DNA of 64,000 bases. Source: Spongilla lacustris. Taxonomy: Eukaryota; Porifera; Demospongiae; Spongillida; Spongillidae. The notes below the pieces were generated by a model that saw only the letters and a list, made by a program, of their open reading frames with translations, did no database searches and was not told where the DNA came from. The position numbers and the translations under genes are program-made. The stretch is taken from the NCBI GenBank assembly GCA_949361645.1, contig OX442416.1, positions 9,107,129 through 9,171,128 on the forward strand, written 5' to 3'. Shown piece after piece: positions 23,889 through 33,697 of the stretch. The stretch's first letter is position 1; the number at the start of each line of letters is the position of its first letter.

Positions 23889-26432
23889 TTATCACAGCCA
23901 TACACATGTACTTTGTGTACATGTTTGTCAAAGAGAAGCTGCAGGTGGACGGTGGCAATGCCAATGGTACAAACTGTGCTCACCAAAGTCAGAGATGACT
24001 ACAGGATCAATTAAATATTCATGGTTTTCTGATGCTTGATGAAATTTTTATTGCTGAAGATCACTACAGGTGTACAAATTACATGTGTATGTATTTTGAC
24101 AGCATTTCAGGGCGGGGGGGGGGGGGGGGTGGATTGGGGGCGCAAAGAACACCATTCCCCAACTTTGAAGAGCTCATTTAGAGCATCATGAATATGCTTC
24201 TCAGGTATTAAAGAGGGGGAGGGGTGTCTAAGGATTATTAAGAAAAATCATCACTTTTCAGAATTTTTAAAACAGCACTTTACATGTACACATGTACACG
24301 TAGGTTGCATCACAGTCCACAGCAATGTAATAATCAAATCATTTTGTTTGTAGTGTTTACGGGTCATGGGCGTCCAATTCATGCAAAGATAGGGCTTAAG
24401 AGTCTCAGTCATACAAAAACAAAATGTCTCCTGTTTAAATGAGCACTTCCTGTGAATCAGAAAAAATAATTCTCTACTTAATGATCTTGTTGGTGGTATT
24501 CTACAGTACAAGTGAAACAGCGTCTCCAGCTGCAAGCGATGAAGTAACAACATCTACAACAGCAACCTGCACTGAAGCCTACTTGGCAATACGGCAGTTT
24601 GTAGTATCCCTAGTACTGTAGAATTTAAGTCCAAACATGAACAATAAAGGTCAGCATAAATTTAATACATAATACGAATACATTTTTTTTTTTAAATGTG
24701 CTGGCTAACATGAATACGTAATTCTCTATTTTTAATCTCCGCAAGGTAATCAATACTTAATTTGTAAACAAGTGTTACACCAGTTGGGAGTAGCCCGACT
24801 GCCAAAGCTTCACTGTGCTGCAGCTGGCCGTTTTTTACATTACTAGTGTAAGGCTTTAGTGAATAATTAAGCAAATAATGGGTACGTAGTTGTTGAATGA
24901 AAATAATGGGGATTACTGTATAATTTTCGTGAATACAATGTACGTACTAGTATTTAAACATTTTGCCCTAACATGTACCCTATAAGGTTACATTGTATAC
25001 CAGGCCCCTACAAAATAAATTCCACTATCAACAATTGACCACATCTACCAGGGGTCAAGGGTTACCATAAATCATATTCATTTAGGTGGTAGGACTATCA
25101 TAACAGTTACTAAACTGTTATGATAGTCCTACCACCTAAATTGAATACGATTTATTATAGAATTATTTTGAGGGGTGTGGTCGACAAAATGGGCATGTTC
25201 ATACATGTAGGTAGAGGAAGATGTGACCTGGCCCTTGATTTTTAGGATGGAGTCTAAATTTCTTCACACACACCCCTCTGTATAAATTTTCCTAGACATT
25301 GTCACCTGTTCCCATCTGTTTTAATACATGTACATGTATCTTCACAATGAGTAAGTTTATACTGTAACACATCAGGAAAAGTATTACCTTATAGGGGCAA
25401 ATATCAGGAGGGATTAAGGGAGGGGTACATACATGTACAACAGGAGGGTTTGTGGGAGTTAGTGACTATGAAAACACACTAGGAATTACAATGTACAATG
25501 TATGAGGGAGGATTAAAGATGGCTACCAGGATTTCAAGTGTTGCCCCATCTGATTGCATGAAAATCTCCCGCACATCTGATCAGCTAAGTACCCTATTGG
25601 TACTAGCATCTACCCACTCTAAATGTTTGGTGAAAAATGGATGATGTTATTTTTCAAACAACAAAACTTATCACAAATTCATCAGTTGTTAAACCCCAAT
25701 AAACCAATTCTTATAAAGTCCATCACTGCTATGTATCCTGATATTTGCCCCTATAAGGTAATACTTTTCCTGATATGTTACAGTATAAACTTACTTATTG
25801 TGAAGATATTTAAACAGATGGGAACAGGTGACATTGTCTTGGCCGACCTAGGAATAGTTACATGTATACATGGGGGAGAGGGGGGGTGTGAAGAAATTTA
25901 GACTCTATCCTAAAAATTCTTAAAATCAAGGTCACATCCCCCCTCTGCCTATGATCACGCCCATTGTTCATATTGGACTTAAATTCTACAGTACTAGGGA
26001 TACTACAAACTGCCGCATTGGCATTGCAGAATGCTGTTGTAGATGTTGTCACTTCATCGCTTGCAGCTGGAGATGCTGTTTCACTTGTACTGTAGAATAC
26101 CCCCAACAAGATTTAGAAGAACAGTTAGTACAGAATTATTGTTTCTTATTCAGAGGAAATGCTCATTTAAACAGGAGCCTTTTTCTTTTAGGTGCATGAC
26201 TGTGATACACCTAAGTGATGTACATGTATCATTTGGGGGAGTGGTATTTTTTCAGCAATTAAAGTTTCATGATGCTTCAAAAGCCATGAATATTTAATTG
26301 ATCCTGTAGTCATCTCTGACTTTGGTGAGCACAGTTTGTACCATTGGCATTGACACTGTACACTTTCAGCTTCTCTTTGACAAACATGTACACTAAGTAC
26401 ATGTGTATGGCTGTGATAAAACAACCAATTCT
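23889..26432. repeat. Large inverted duplication (arms ~0.75-1.5 kb)
   Basis: The left arm starts at 23,889 (TTTATCACAGCCATACACAT). The right arm ends at 26,432 with its reverse complement (ATGTGTATGGCTGTGATAAA). Matched pairs continue inward: ACTACAGGATCAATTAAATA with TATTTAATTGATCCTGTAGT; the 24,420-24,640 block with 25,965-26,180; and the 25,200-25,415 block with 25,730-25,960. The centre is near 25,570. The left arm carries about 540 bp (24,645-25,190) absent from the right arm. Arms are clearly diverged, which argues against an assembly mirror. It lies in the presumed intron between the Roc-COR exon and the nearest ankyrin exon. Confidence 0.75.
25081..25140. repeat. Perfect 27-bp hairpin
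   Basis: 25,081-25,107 (TTTAGGTGGTAGGACTATCA and 7 more bases) is the exact reverse complement of 25,114-25,140, with a 6-base loop TACTAA. Imperfect pairing continues outward (ATAAATCATATTCA against TTGAATACGATTTATTAT). It sits inside the ~540 bp found only in the left arm of the surrounding inverted duplication, so it is probably the core of an inserted palindromic element. Confidence 0.9.
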
Positions 26433-26464
26433 ACTTTCTATTAATAAATGTCATTGATTTAGAA

Positions 26465-26560
26465 AAAAAAAAAGGATTTGAAGGCAATAATTACACGTAT
26501 TCCTATATTTAGCACTTTGTACAACGGCATACATTTATGTTGCTAAATGTTGAAATAAGT
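26465..26560. mobile_element. Truncated copy of the MITE-like family
   Basis: After an A-run the sequence GGATTTGAAGGCAATAATTA, then TATTCCTATATTTAGCACTT, matches the left arm and centre of the element at 23,622-23,880. The right arm is missing. Confidence 0.55.
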
Positions 26561-26859
26561 ATTGTACATAGTACATGTACTTGTATCTCCAACGGGTCAT
26601 TCTAGGCAAATTTGTACTGCCTAAATCTTATATTCTAACACCGTATCCATGTACAATGTACATGTATATTCTCCTGTATAAAAGATGCAAAATTACTTAT
26701 GTACAGTAATATATGCATACCCCAAGTTGTACCGTTTATTAACTGCATGTACATGTACAACCCTCTGAATAATTAATTTTGGGGGCAACTTGGACCTGTT
26801 TAGAATAGAATTGTTTGACCATTTTTGTCTATATGTTTGTATACATTTATGGATGTTAC

Positions 26860-26970
26860 AGTGCATGTTGGCATCTTCTGGAGATTGGCCTGGGCACCCC
26901 TAGCCAACAGTACTTTCACACACTCAACATGACCAAATGCTGATGCCAAAATCAATGCAGTATTTCTATA
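26860..26970 (-). CDS. Ankyrin-repeat exon (shifted donor)
   Basis: After TTACAG the exon reads YRNTALILASAFGHVECVKV, then LLARGAQANLQK, a complete ankyrin repeat (TALilAs..GHvecVkvLLa.GAqaN). Sister exons at 30,580 and 33,599 end at codon 33 with AAG followed by GTGAG. Here that place reads AAGATGCC, so the usual donor is lost. The frame stays open for another 12 bases (PTCT) to a possible GTAACA donor, still phase 0, giving 37 codons. It is the ankyrin exon closest to the Roc-COR exon. Ankyrin repeats are protein-binding scaffolds. Confidence 0.7.
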
Positions 26971-28130
26971 CTGTAATGGAGAAGCCATATCACACCATGA
27001 CCTACATGTAGAAATACACACATCCACATACATCAGTGGACAGTACAATACCATTAACTTTATATCCTTTAATGTCATTGAAAGAGTAAGTTTATAACTT
27101 GTCTGCTCTAGTGCTTCTGCATAATGGCTAATATGATTTAACTGTGAGAAAAATGCAATATGCAATAAACCTCTTGTCAGAGAAATGTGGAAGGAAACGG
27201 ATAAACTTTTCAAAGGTTTGGGTGTGAAAAGGAGTGAGTGTTATCTCTGTTGTCTGAGCTTCTACATTATAGGTATTTGAGCTTTATCCAAATACACTTG
27301 TTAATGTCCATTTGATTCCAAGGTACATGTACATGTGCATGTATGTTTGCTAATCATACTGTACCACTAATTAACATGGAGGAAAGACTTACATGTATAA
27401 CAAGACCATTCGAATATAAAAAGCAAACCCAGATAAAATTGCAAATAATATACACATGTACACTGTACGTACATATGTATGTCCAGCTGATATATTAGCA
27501 GACCTAAGGGAGCCCCACCTGGTGTAAATATATATGTAAAGTAATAAACCCAAATAGGGTTACTGTTACTGCTATCATTATTGATAATGCCAGAAGTTAT
27601 TGTTACATGTACATGTTGTATGTTGGCTGTAGGTGAAAACACATATGGAAATAATTAACATAAATTATCATGAAACGTATTACATGTATATCCATCATAC
27701 ATGTACATTCTCATCTCTTTGGCATCAATTTATCCCTACATTGTATTTGACAAAAGTAACTGCATAACACCATCATTACTGAAGGGTTAGTATTTAAAAT
27801 TTAGTGATTAACCCTATAAAAAGGCTTGTATTGTTATTAATTAATCTTTCTACATTGTACATGTACATGTACATGTACATAAAACTGATCAAAATATGCA
27901 AGTAAGTGCTTGGATATTTCTAATTATAGCACACCCTAACCATGATGGTGGCTGCCAAAGGCTGGTATCATCAGTGAGTGGTAATGGTATGTGTTAGGGA
28001 CAGGGGAAGTAGGAGGGGCCCCCCTAGTGCTAAGGTTTGCAGGGACAGAATTGGAGTCCTTTATGCTTATCTGCAGTGACCATTATTAGCATACATCATG
28101 TACTTATAATATGTGAGGTAAGAGTCTCAC
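26971..28130. other. Intron between ankyrin exons
   Basis: AT-rich, with several ACATGT runs. No exon recognised in 1.2 kb. A block near 27,950-28,080 (GATGGTGGCTGCCAAAGG, AGGAGGGGCCCCCCTAG) is more GC-rich than its surroundings, but no frame with splice sites was convincing. Confidence 0.4.
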
Positions 28131-28229
28131 CTTATTAGTGGCATCTATATAAGCACCTGCATCAAGCAGTGCTATCATTTCTTTAGTCCTGCCACCTAGT
28201 GCAGCATTACGAAGCATCTCCTTTGGGTC
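28131..28229 (-). CDS. Ankyrin-repeat exon
   Basis: A 99 bp exon, phase 0 at both ends, with an AG acceptor and a GTGAGA donor. It encodes DPKEMLRNAALGGRTKEMIA, then LLDAGAYIDATNK. The frame fits one ankyrin repeat (..lr.AAl.Gr.e.i.lLLdaGA.ida.n) with a weak first helix, as is common in the second repeat of a stack. Confidence 0.75.
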
Positions 28230-28356
28230 CTAAGGTGTACACATGTACATGTAGGTGAGTGCAACAATTATAAGGTTTCCACTAGTAATACATGTACATG
28301 TAGCCAACCAATCATGACTGTACATGTATAAGTATGTGCAGATTCAATGACCTCAC

Positions 28357-28434
28357 CTTAGTGGTACGTCCACTAGCAATAAGCCTCATCACTTCCTCCA
28401 CCTGGCCATTACTTATAGCCATCTTAAGCTCCTC
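28357..28434 (-). CDS. Ankyrin-repeat exon (short, capping type)
   Basis: A 78 bp exon, phase 0 at both ends, with acceptor TTTGTAG and donor GTGAGG. It encodes EELKMAISNGQVEEVMRLIA and SGRTTK. Pattern 'ELk.AIs.GqveeVmrLia.G' is that of an N-terminal capping ankyrin repeat. This suggests an ankyrin stack begins here and continues into the 28,131 and 26,860 exons, so exons farther upstream could belong to another transcript. No ATG exon was identified. Confidence 0.7.
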
Positions 28435-28802
28435 CTACAAAGGAAACAATACATGTACCACATTACATAATGACTCCTCCCCCACTTTACACACTGCTTT
28501 AACTTCTGATTGTACTACTGGTACCACCTACACACTAATGAACATGCCAGCATAATGCTGATGGCCCATGTACTGCCTATCAATGAGCTGTGCCTACACA
28601 AAGTGAAGCATGACCAAGTTTAGGGCTTTGTGTGTGCTGATTTGAATTGGAAATGCTCTCCATGTGATGCTGCCACCTCATAGGCCTACCAAAGGTAATC
28701 CCAAAACACATGACTATTTTATGATGCATTGCACTAAGTGTATCCAAAGAAACAAATCTGGACAAATTTGCATATAAACTTCAGCTATTACATGTCGGAA
28801 CC

Positions 28803-28846
28803 TACATGTACATGTACATGTACATGTACATGTACATGTACATGTA
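28803..28846. repeat. (ACATGT)n hexamer repeat
   Basis: About seven tandem copies of the self-complementary hexamer ACATGT, the longest pure run noticed in the window. Shorter runs of two to four units are found in almost every kilobase. Confidence 0.9.
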
Positions 28847-29214
28847 TGTTTGAAGTTAGCAAAACACCTGATCCCACTACTGCCAATGTACCGTATAATC
28901 AATTGGACTTAAGTGAGTGTATTTGGATAGAGGGTCAATCCATGTATTATGAACTAGACTTGTGACTGACGTGAAATAAATAGTGTGTATTGATAACCCC
29001 TGAGCACCAAGATTTTACCTGAGAGCACCATTTTGTCTCATCACAATTGTTTACATACACAATGTATGTTCAAAGTGGTGCCATTGTTGCCAACTGACCA
29101 GAAACCACACCCAATTCTTTCACATCATTTTGCTGGCCGTGATGTACTTAGAGTGTGGCACTTTATTACATTATAATATTGAGCAACTATGTCCATTAAT
29201 ATTGTACTAGTTTT

Positions 29215-29257
29215 GTGGAGCCACACCCTCGCTCCAAATGTGAGGGTGTGGCTCCAC
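29215..29257. repeat. Perfect 16-bp hairpin
   Basis: GTGGAGCCACACCCTC (29,215-29,230) pairs exactly with GAGGGTGTGGCTCCAC (29,242-29,257) across an 11-base loop. It is more GC-rich than its surroundings. There is no U-run or gene end to suggest a terminator. Confidence 0.85.
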
Positions 29258-29354
29258 GATCGTTACATGTACCCGAGCTAGGGAACCTCTGCAATGTGCA
29301 AGCGCTAATGAGGATTTCATCACAGGGGAGTGGCCTAATGAATTGGGAGTGTGA

Positions 29355-29450
29355 CAGAACAGATCTAGTTGGGCACGTCCCCCGACATTAGTGTGGGATA
29401 CATGTACACATGGCTAATGTCGGGGGACATGCCCAACTAGAATGGATCTG
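29355..29450. repeat. Long hairpin, ~27-bp stem
   Basis: The left stem at 29,365-29,391 begins CTAGTTGGGCACGTCCCCCG. The right stem at 29,414-29,440 is its reverse complement apart from one mismatch (GGGGGACATGCCCAACTAG). The loop of about 22 bases contains ATACATGTACACAT. Outer flanks ACAGATC and GATCTGT extend the pairing. It lies 110 bp from the hairpin at 29,215. Confidence 0.85.
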
Positions 29451-30394
29451 TGTTAGAATTCCGGGACAATGGGCCATCCGGGAACCTTCTGGGACAAAGG
29501 TATGAAATCCGGGGCATGTCCTGGACATTGGCAACTTTGTGGTGCTATGCAATTGCTTCACCACAGCTACCCAAGACCTTGGCCCTTGTAGTTATATCAA
29601 CAGCATGCATAATCACTTAGCAGATACATGTAGTGTCCTTATTTGGTCATGTGCACTTGTTTTTGCTTCCAAGAACTGTTGTCATGTGGATTGATTATAT
29701 ACAGCAATTATTATTGTGACCAGTGTACATGTACATGTATGTTCGTGTTGTTTCAGAAAACAGAAGATTTTGATCTGCCTGTGCAAAGTGCAGACTTTTC
29801 TTAAACTTTCTATTTTAGTCAGCTCACATACATGTACAAGTCTACACTGGATGTTCTGATATACGAGGCAACTGAAGTTACATGTACATGTACACGTCAT
29901 CAATTTTTCTCAAATGGGTCACAACAAAGCTTGCTATACATGTACATGTAGATGAAATCCATCGACAATTCATAATAGATGGATTGACCATACAATACAT
30001 TGAATACATCCATGGATCTTCAAATACGTGTCAACTAGCACGCTGGAGGTTATATGGATTATTTTACAACAATCTCTGCACTGCATGATCCTACAGACTA
30101 TTATTCTGCTCATATGTACTCTGGTTACTATGGTTATTGTAGCTTGACCACACATAACCACATATGTACATGTATGTACATGAAACAAAAATGTATCTTT
30201 TAGGCAACATGTACAACAAAACAAGACTGCACTTCACCCCAGGGCAACAAAAATGTTTCAGTTAAGAAGCCTTAGGGTGTGATGGCCATTATGATATTTG
30301 GTGAAATACAATGGCCATGACTTTGGGCACCACTATAGGGCTGTTCCTAGCCACTGAGCTGCTTTGTCTTAACTTGTATGCTGTATGTTTAGTT

Positions 30395-30740
30395 AACAGT
30401 TGGATATACATGTAGTACTCCATCCACAGCACACCATCACACATCCCTCACACACCACATGTTCATGTAGTTCCCAAACCCATACACCTCCACACTCTGG
30501 CTTACATGTACATGCTTCAAAAGCCCCACCCCCAACACTCTACACAAAGTCCACCCTCACAGCCTCAAACTGCACTCACCTTATCCTGGGGTAAGGCCTG
30601 GGCACCCCTATCCAACAGTACTTTCACACACTCAACACGACCACCTAGTGATGCCCATATAAGTGCAGTATATCCATACTACATGTATAAGGAGGAAGCC
30701 ATATCACACCATGTACCAGGAATGTACTTAATGTAACACA
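30395..30740. repeat. Duplicated ankyrin-exon segment, copy without the pogo insertion
   Basis: The run GGATATACATGTAGTACTCC, CACAGCACACCATCACAC, CCCAAACCCATACA, CACACTCTGGCT, then the ankyrin exon and the following CATATCACACCATGTACCAG is paralogous to 31,765-31,822 joined to 33,442-33,745. The other copy is split by a 1.6 kb pogo element, so this one shows the unoccupied arrangement. Confidence 0.75.
30580..30678 (-). CDS. Ankyrin-repeat exon
   Basis: A 99 bp exon, phase 0 at both ends, between a TAG acceptor and GTGAGTG donor. It encodes YGYTALIWASLGGRVECVKV, then LLDRGAQALPQDK. One full ankyrin repeat, very close to the exon at 33,599 (shared VECVK.LLDRGAQA). The duplicated surroundings show the two arose by local segmental duplication. 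Confidence 0.8.
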
Positions 30741-31824
30741 GACAAGTGGAACAATATCAACAGGAGGGGTGTGGCTATACAAGACGGGGGGAGGGGCCAT
30801 GATATTATGGGGGAGGTGCCATAATGAAGGAGGGGGAGTGGCCAGGTGAGGTGGTGGAAGGAGTGGGGCAGTGGACAGGACCACAAAGAGCCAGGCCTGG
30901 GCCCCATCAAGGTATGGTACATTATTCATTTTATTCTTCACTGAAATACATACAACTGTATGCACATGTACATGTACATGTATGTATTAATCACAGCACA
31001 TCAAAAGGAAGTTATGCTGCTTCAAGAGGAAGCCTCATGAGGAGAGCCCTTGCATTGCAGCGTACCACAGCCATGTTATTACTAGTCCCCTGACCCATCT
31101 CATCAGGGCTGGGCCACCCCACCCCCACCATTCTGTGGGGACTACCAACAGTTATTCCTGGCTAACACTATAAAAATAAGTTATCAGGTTATTATACACA
31201 TGTGGAGGGACTGGGTACCAGTCGGGCTAATCAGAGACCTAATGTTACTGCTTATAGTGAAACTAGTTTGCTTGTTGCAGCTTTGCTTGAAGTATATACA
31301 ATTGTTCACCTGCTTGCATGTACATGTATGAAAGCATCTCAATGTACTGTAGGCATGCGATAGTTACAATGAGTGTTGGTCACTTATGTGGAATGAAAAC
31401 TGCATGCATGCATAAACGTATACAGTTGCAAGAAGGTACCTTGCTAAATGTTACTTTAGTAAAGGGTGCATGCATGTATATAAAAGAATCTATATGCATG
31501 TACAAATTGAATATAGTTGATTTTAATGTACAGCTTTCGCCTCCTATATATGATTTAAACTCTCTCTGTCGCAGAAGGACATAAACTAATAGTGTAGAGA
31601 AGGTTCAATGCACCTATATCTGGTATATAAGGTTCTGCATGTTGTTAGTTCAGCTTCATCATATGCCCGGCTAATCAAGACCATGACAGAAATGCCCCTC
31701 CCCCTCCACAATAACACCATATAAGGGCATACATAAAGGACAACTACTAAGTGACATACTAACACTTGGATATACAGATGTAGTACATCATCCACAGCAC
31801 ACCATCACACTCCACACCTCAGTA
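30741..31824. other. Intronic stretch between duplicated segments
   Basis: No exon recognised. G-rich purine runs occupy 30,782-30,905 (GGGGGAGGGGCCATGATATT and similar), paralogous to a G-rich stretch at 33,775-33,960. The rest is AT-rich with TGCATGCATG-type runs near 31,390-31,500. Confidence 0.45.
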
Positions 31825-33439
31825 GGGGAGACCGGGGCTGGTTGTCACAAATTTTATATCTTTGCAAAAAAGGGTGATAAAAATATATAATGTATACATG
31901 AAAATATTATTTTATGTACCGTGTCATGATGGGAATGGTTGTCACAACAGGGCATGGGGTTAGTTGTCACAATCAACCAAGTGCCGGATGTCTTTTAATT
32001 AAGAATAGTAACAAATTCACTTCTCTAAAATGCCGCGAAACTTCCTGAGAAAGACACAAAGAAGCTCTGTAAAGTCAGATGTGATGCTGCGTGCTGTTCA
32101 TCAGGTGAGATTTGACAACAAATCTGTCCAAGGTACAGCTAGAGACTTCGGAATTAACTATCAAACGTTGCTTCAATACTGCAATAAATTAACTGATGTA
32201 CAAATAACAGGGCATCATGGTGAGGGGTATCGAAAAAATCGGCAGATTTTTATGCCTTTACTGGAGGAAGAGCTTGTCCGGTACATTTTGCGTACATGTA
32301 CTTCTGAAATATATCAAGGCGTTTCACCGAAAGAAGTACGGAAGCTTGCTTACCAGCTAGCATTAGCTAATAACTTGCCAATACACAAGACATGGTTAGA
32401 GAGAAAATTAGCTGGTGCTGAGTGGTTCACTGCATTTCTGAAACGTCATCCTTCATTGTCAATACGCAAACCACAAGCAATTTATGACATTCCAGGAATT
32501 TTGTCACTTGTGCAGCAAGCAAAATTATGGTTGGATTCAAAGTGGCTGGAATATCACCTTTTGACAGAGACATATTCCAGGAGGCTGACTTTGCTGCAGC
32601 TTTCACAACAGACTGTCCAATGGCACTTTCTGTCTCTCCAACAAATCAATCTGATACTAATCCAGAAGTGTCCATTGGTATAAGCAGTGGATCTGATTAT
32701 TGTGTACATGTACCTACTACACCACAAAGGATAATAATTTCTGAAAGACCTGACCTAGTTAATGAACTTCTATGCATTGTTACTCCTCCTGGCTTACCTG
32801 TGCCTATTGGTCTCTGCTCTACCAGCTACATTGTATGCTTCCCAGCACATATCCCCTGAAAATGTGCTACCTTTTTCAAAAGCAGCACCACACAAAAAAG
32901 CTGCAAGCAACAGAACAAGAAGATCATTGATTTTAACAGATTCTCCTGTAATGGCAGCTTTAGCAAACAAAAAAGGGAAGGGCTCCATAGATACAAGAGG
33001 AAGAGGAAAGGTTAGAGCTATCAAGCAAACAACCACACAGATAAGAGGAAGAGGAAAGGGATCTGAGAATACCACAGGAACTTTTCACTTAGATGTATAA
33101 CATGTAATTGACTGTATCATGATGTTTTGGAACTGATATGTTAACGGTAGGAGAGAAAAAATGATAGTAGGCCTACAGGGCTTTCTGCTGAGCTCAATAA
33201 TAAATAAAATTCAATAGTGTGACAACCAACCCGGGCATGGGGCAGGTTGTCACAAGGGTACCCAATATTTGTAACCCGGAATTTTATAAATGTGATTGCT
33301 TTTAAAATAAACTGAAATAGCCAAAGTGTGCGTAGATGATGTCCTTTTATTATGTAATGACTGTTAATTTAATTGGCAGTTTCAAAATTGTGGGGTAATA
33401 TGAGGTACAAAAATTGTGACAACCGGCCCCAGTCTCCCC
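31825..33439 (+). mobile_element. pogo-type DNA transposon, DDE domain deleted
   Basis: Terminal inverted repeats of ~25-28 bp: GGGGAGACCGGGGCTGGTTG at 31,825 and, reversed at the right end, GGGGAGACTGGGGCCGGTTG. TA lies immediately outside both ends (31,823-31,824 and 33,440-33,441), the target duplication expected of pogo/Tc1-mariner elements. Subterminal GGTTGTCAC copies occur near 31,841, 31,937 and 33,247, with a GTTGTCAC near 31,963. The coding region keeps the N-terminal DNA-binding and C-terminal parts but lacks the catalytic core, so the element is non-autonomous. It sits in one copy of a duplicated ankyrin-exon segment. Confidence 0.85.
32030..33100 (+). pseudogene. pogo-like transposase remnant (HTH kept, DDE lost, frameshifts)
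   Basis: The ATG at 32,030 starts MPRNFLRKTQRSSVKSDVML. A psq-type helix-turn-helix follows (SVQGTARDFGINYQTLLQY), then a CENP-B-type HTH region (VRKLAYQLALANNLPIH, WLERKLAGAEWFTAFLKRHP, SLSIRKPQ). After RKPQA the sequence jumps to IYDIPGI, then VGFKVAGISPFDRDIFQEAD, which in intact pogo transposases lies after the DDE domain. The ~200-residue catalytic core is therefore missing. A frameshift near 32,520 and another near 32,850 separate the C-terminal parts, the last of which carries ENVLPFSKAAPHKKA, RRSLILTDSPVMAAL and a basic GRGKG-rich tail ending at 33,100. The original would have bound DNA and cut at TA. Confidence 0.8.
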
Positions 33440-33598
33440 TACTACAGTCACAGCTCACATACATGTAGTCCCCAAACCCATACAAGTTCACACTCTGGCT
33501 CCACCTCACCAACATGCTCCAACAGCCCCACCCCCCAACACTTTACACACAGTCCACTACAAGGAAACATGTCAGCAACAGACATTGGAACTGCTCAC

Positions 33599-33697
33599 CT
33601 TAGCCTGGAGGTTGGCCTGGGCACCCCTATCCAACAGTGCTTTAACACACTCAACATAACCATATTGTGATGCCACTATCAGAGGAGTAAATCCATC
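33599..33697 (-). CDS. Ankyrin-repeat exon
   Basis: A 99 bp exon, phase 0 at both ends, with acceptor AATACAG and donor GTGAGC. It encodes DGFTPLIVASQYGYVECVKA, then LLDRGAQANLQAK, a consensus ankyrin repeat. It keeps the donor (AAG followed by GTGAG) that the related exon at 26,860 has lost. Confidence 0.85.

Larger units (their letters stand above)
28435..30579. other. Intron/intergenic stretch with ACATGT runs and hairpins
   Basis: No exon recognised. It contains a long (ACATGT)n run at 28,803-28,845 and two strong hairpins near 29.2 and 29.4 kb (listed separately). A stretch at 29,458-29,545 has repeated CGGGACA-like motifs. Confidence 0.45.

Noticed and set aside
24112..24130. Rho-independent terminator or regulatory signal at the G-run
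   Set aside because: A homopolymer in non-coding eukaryotic DNA. Similar G- or C-runs occur at 34,192 and 62,818 without gene context.
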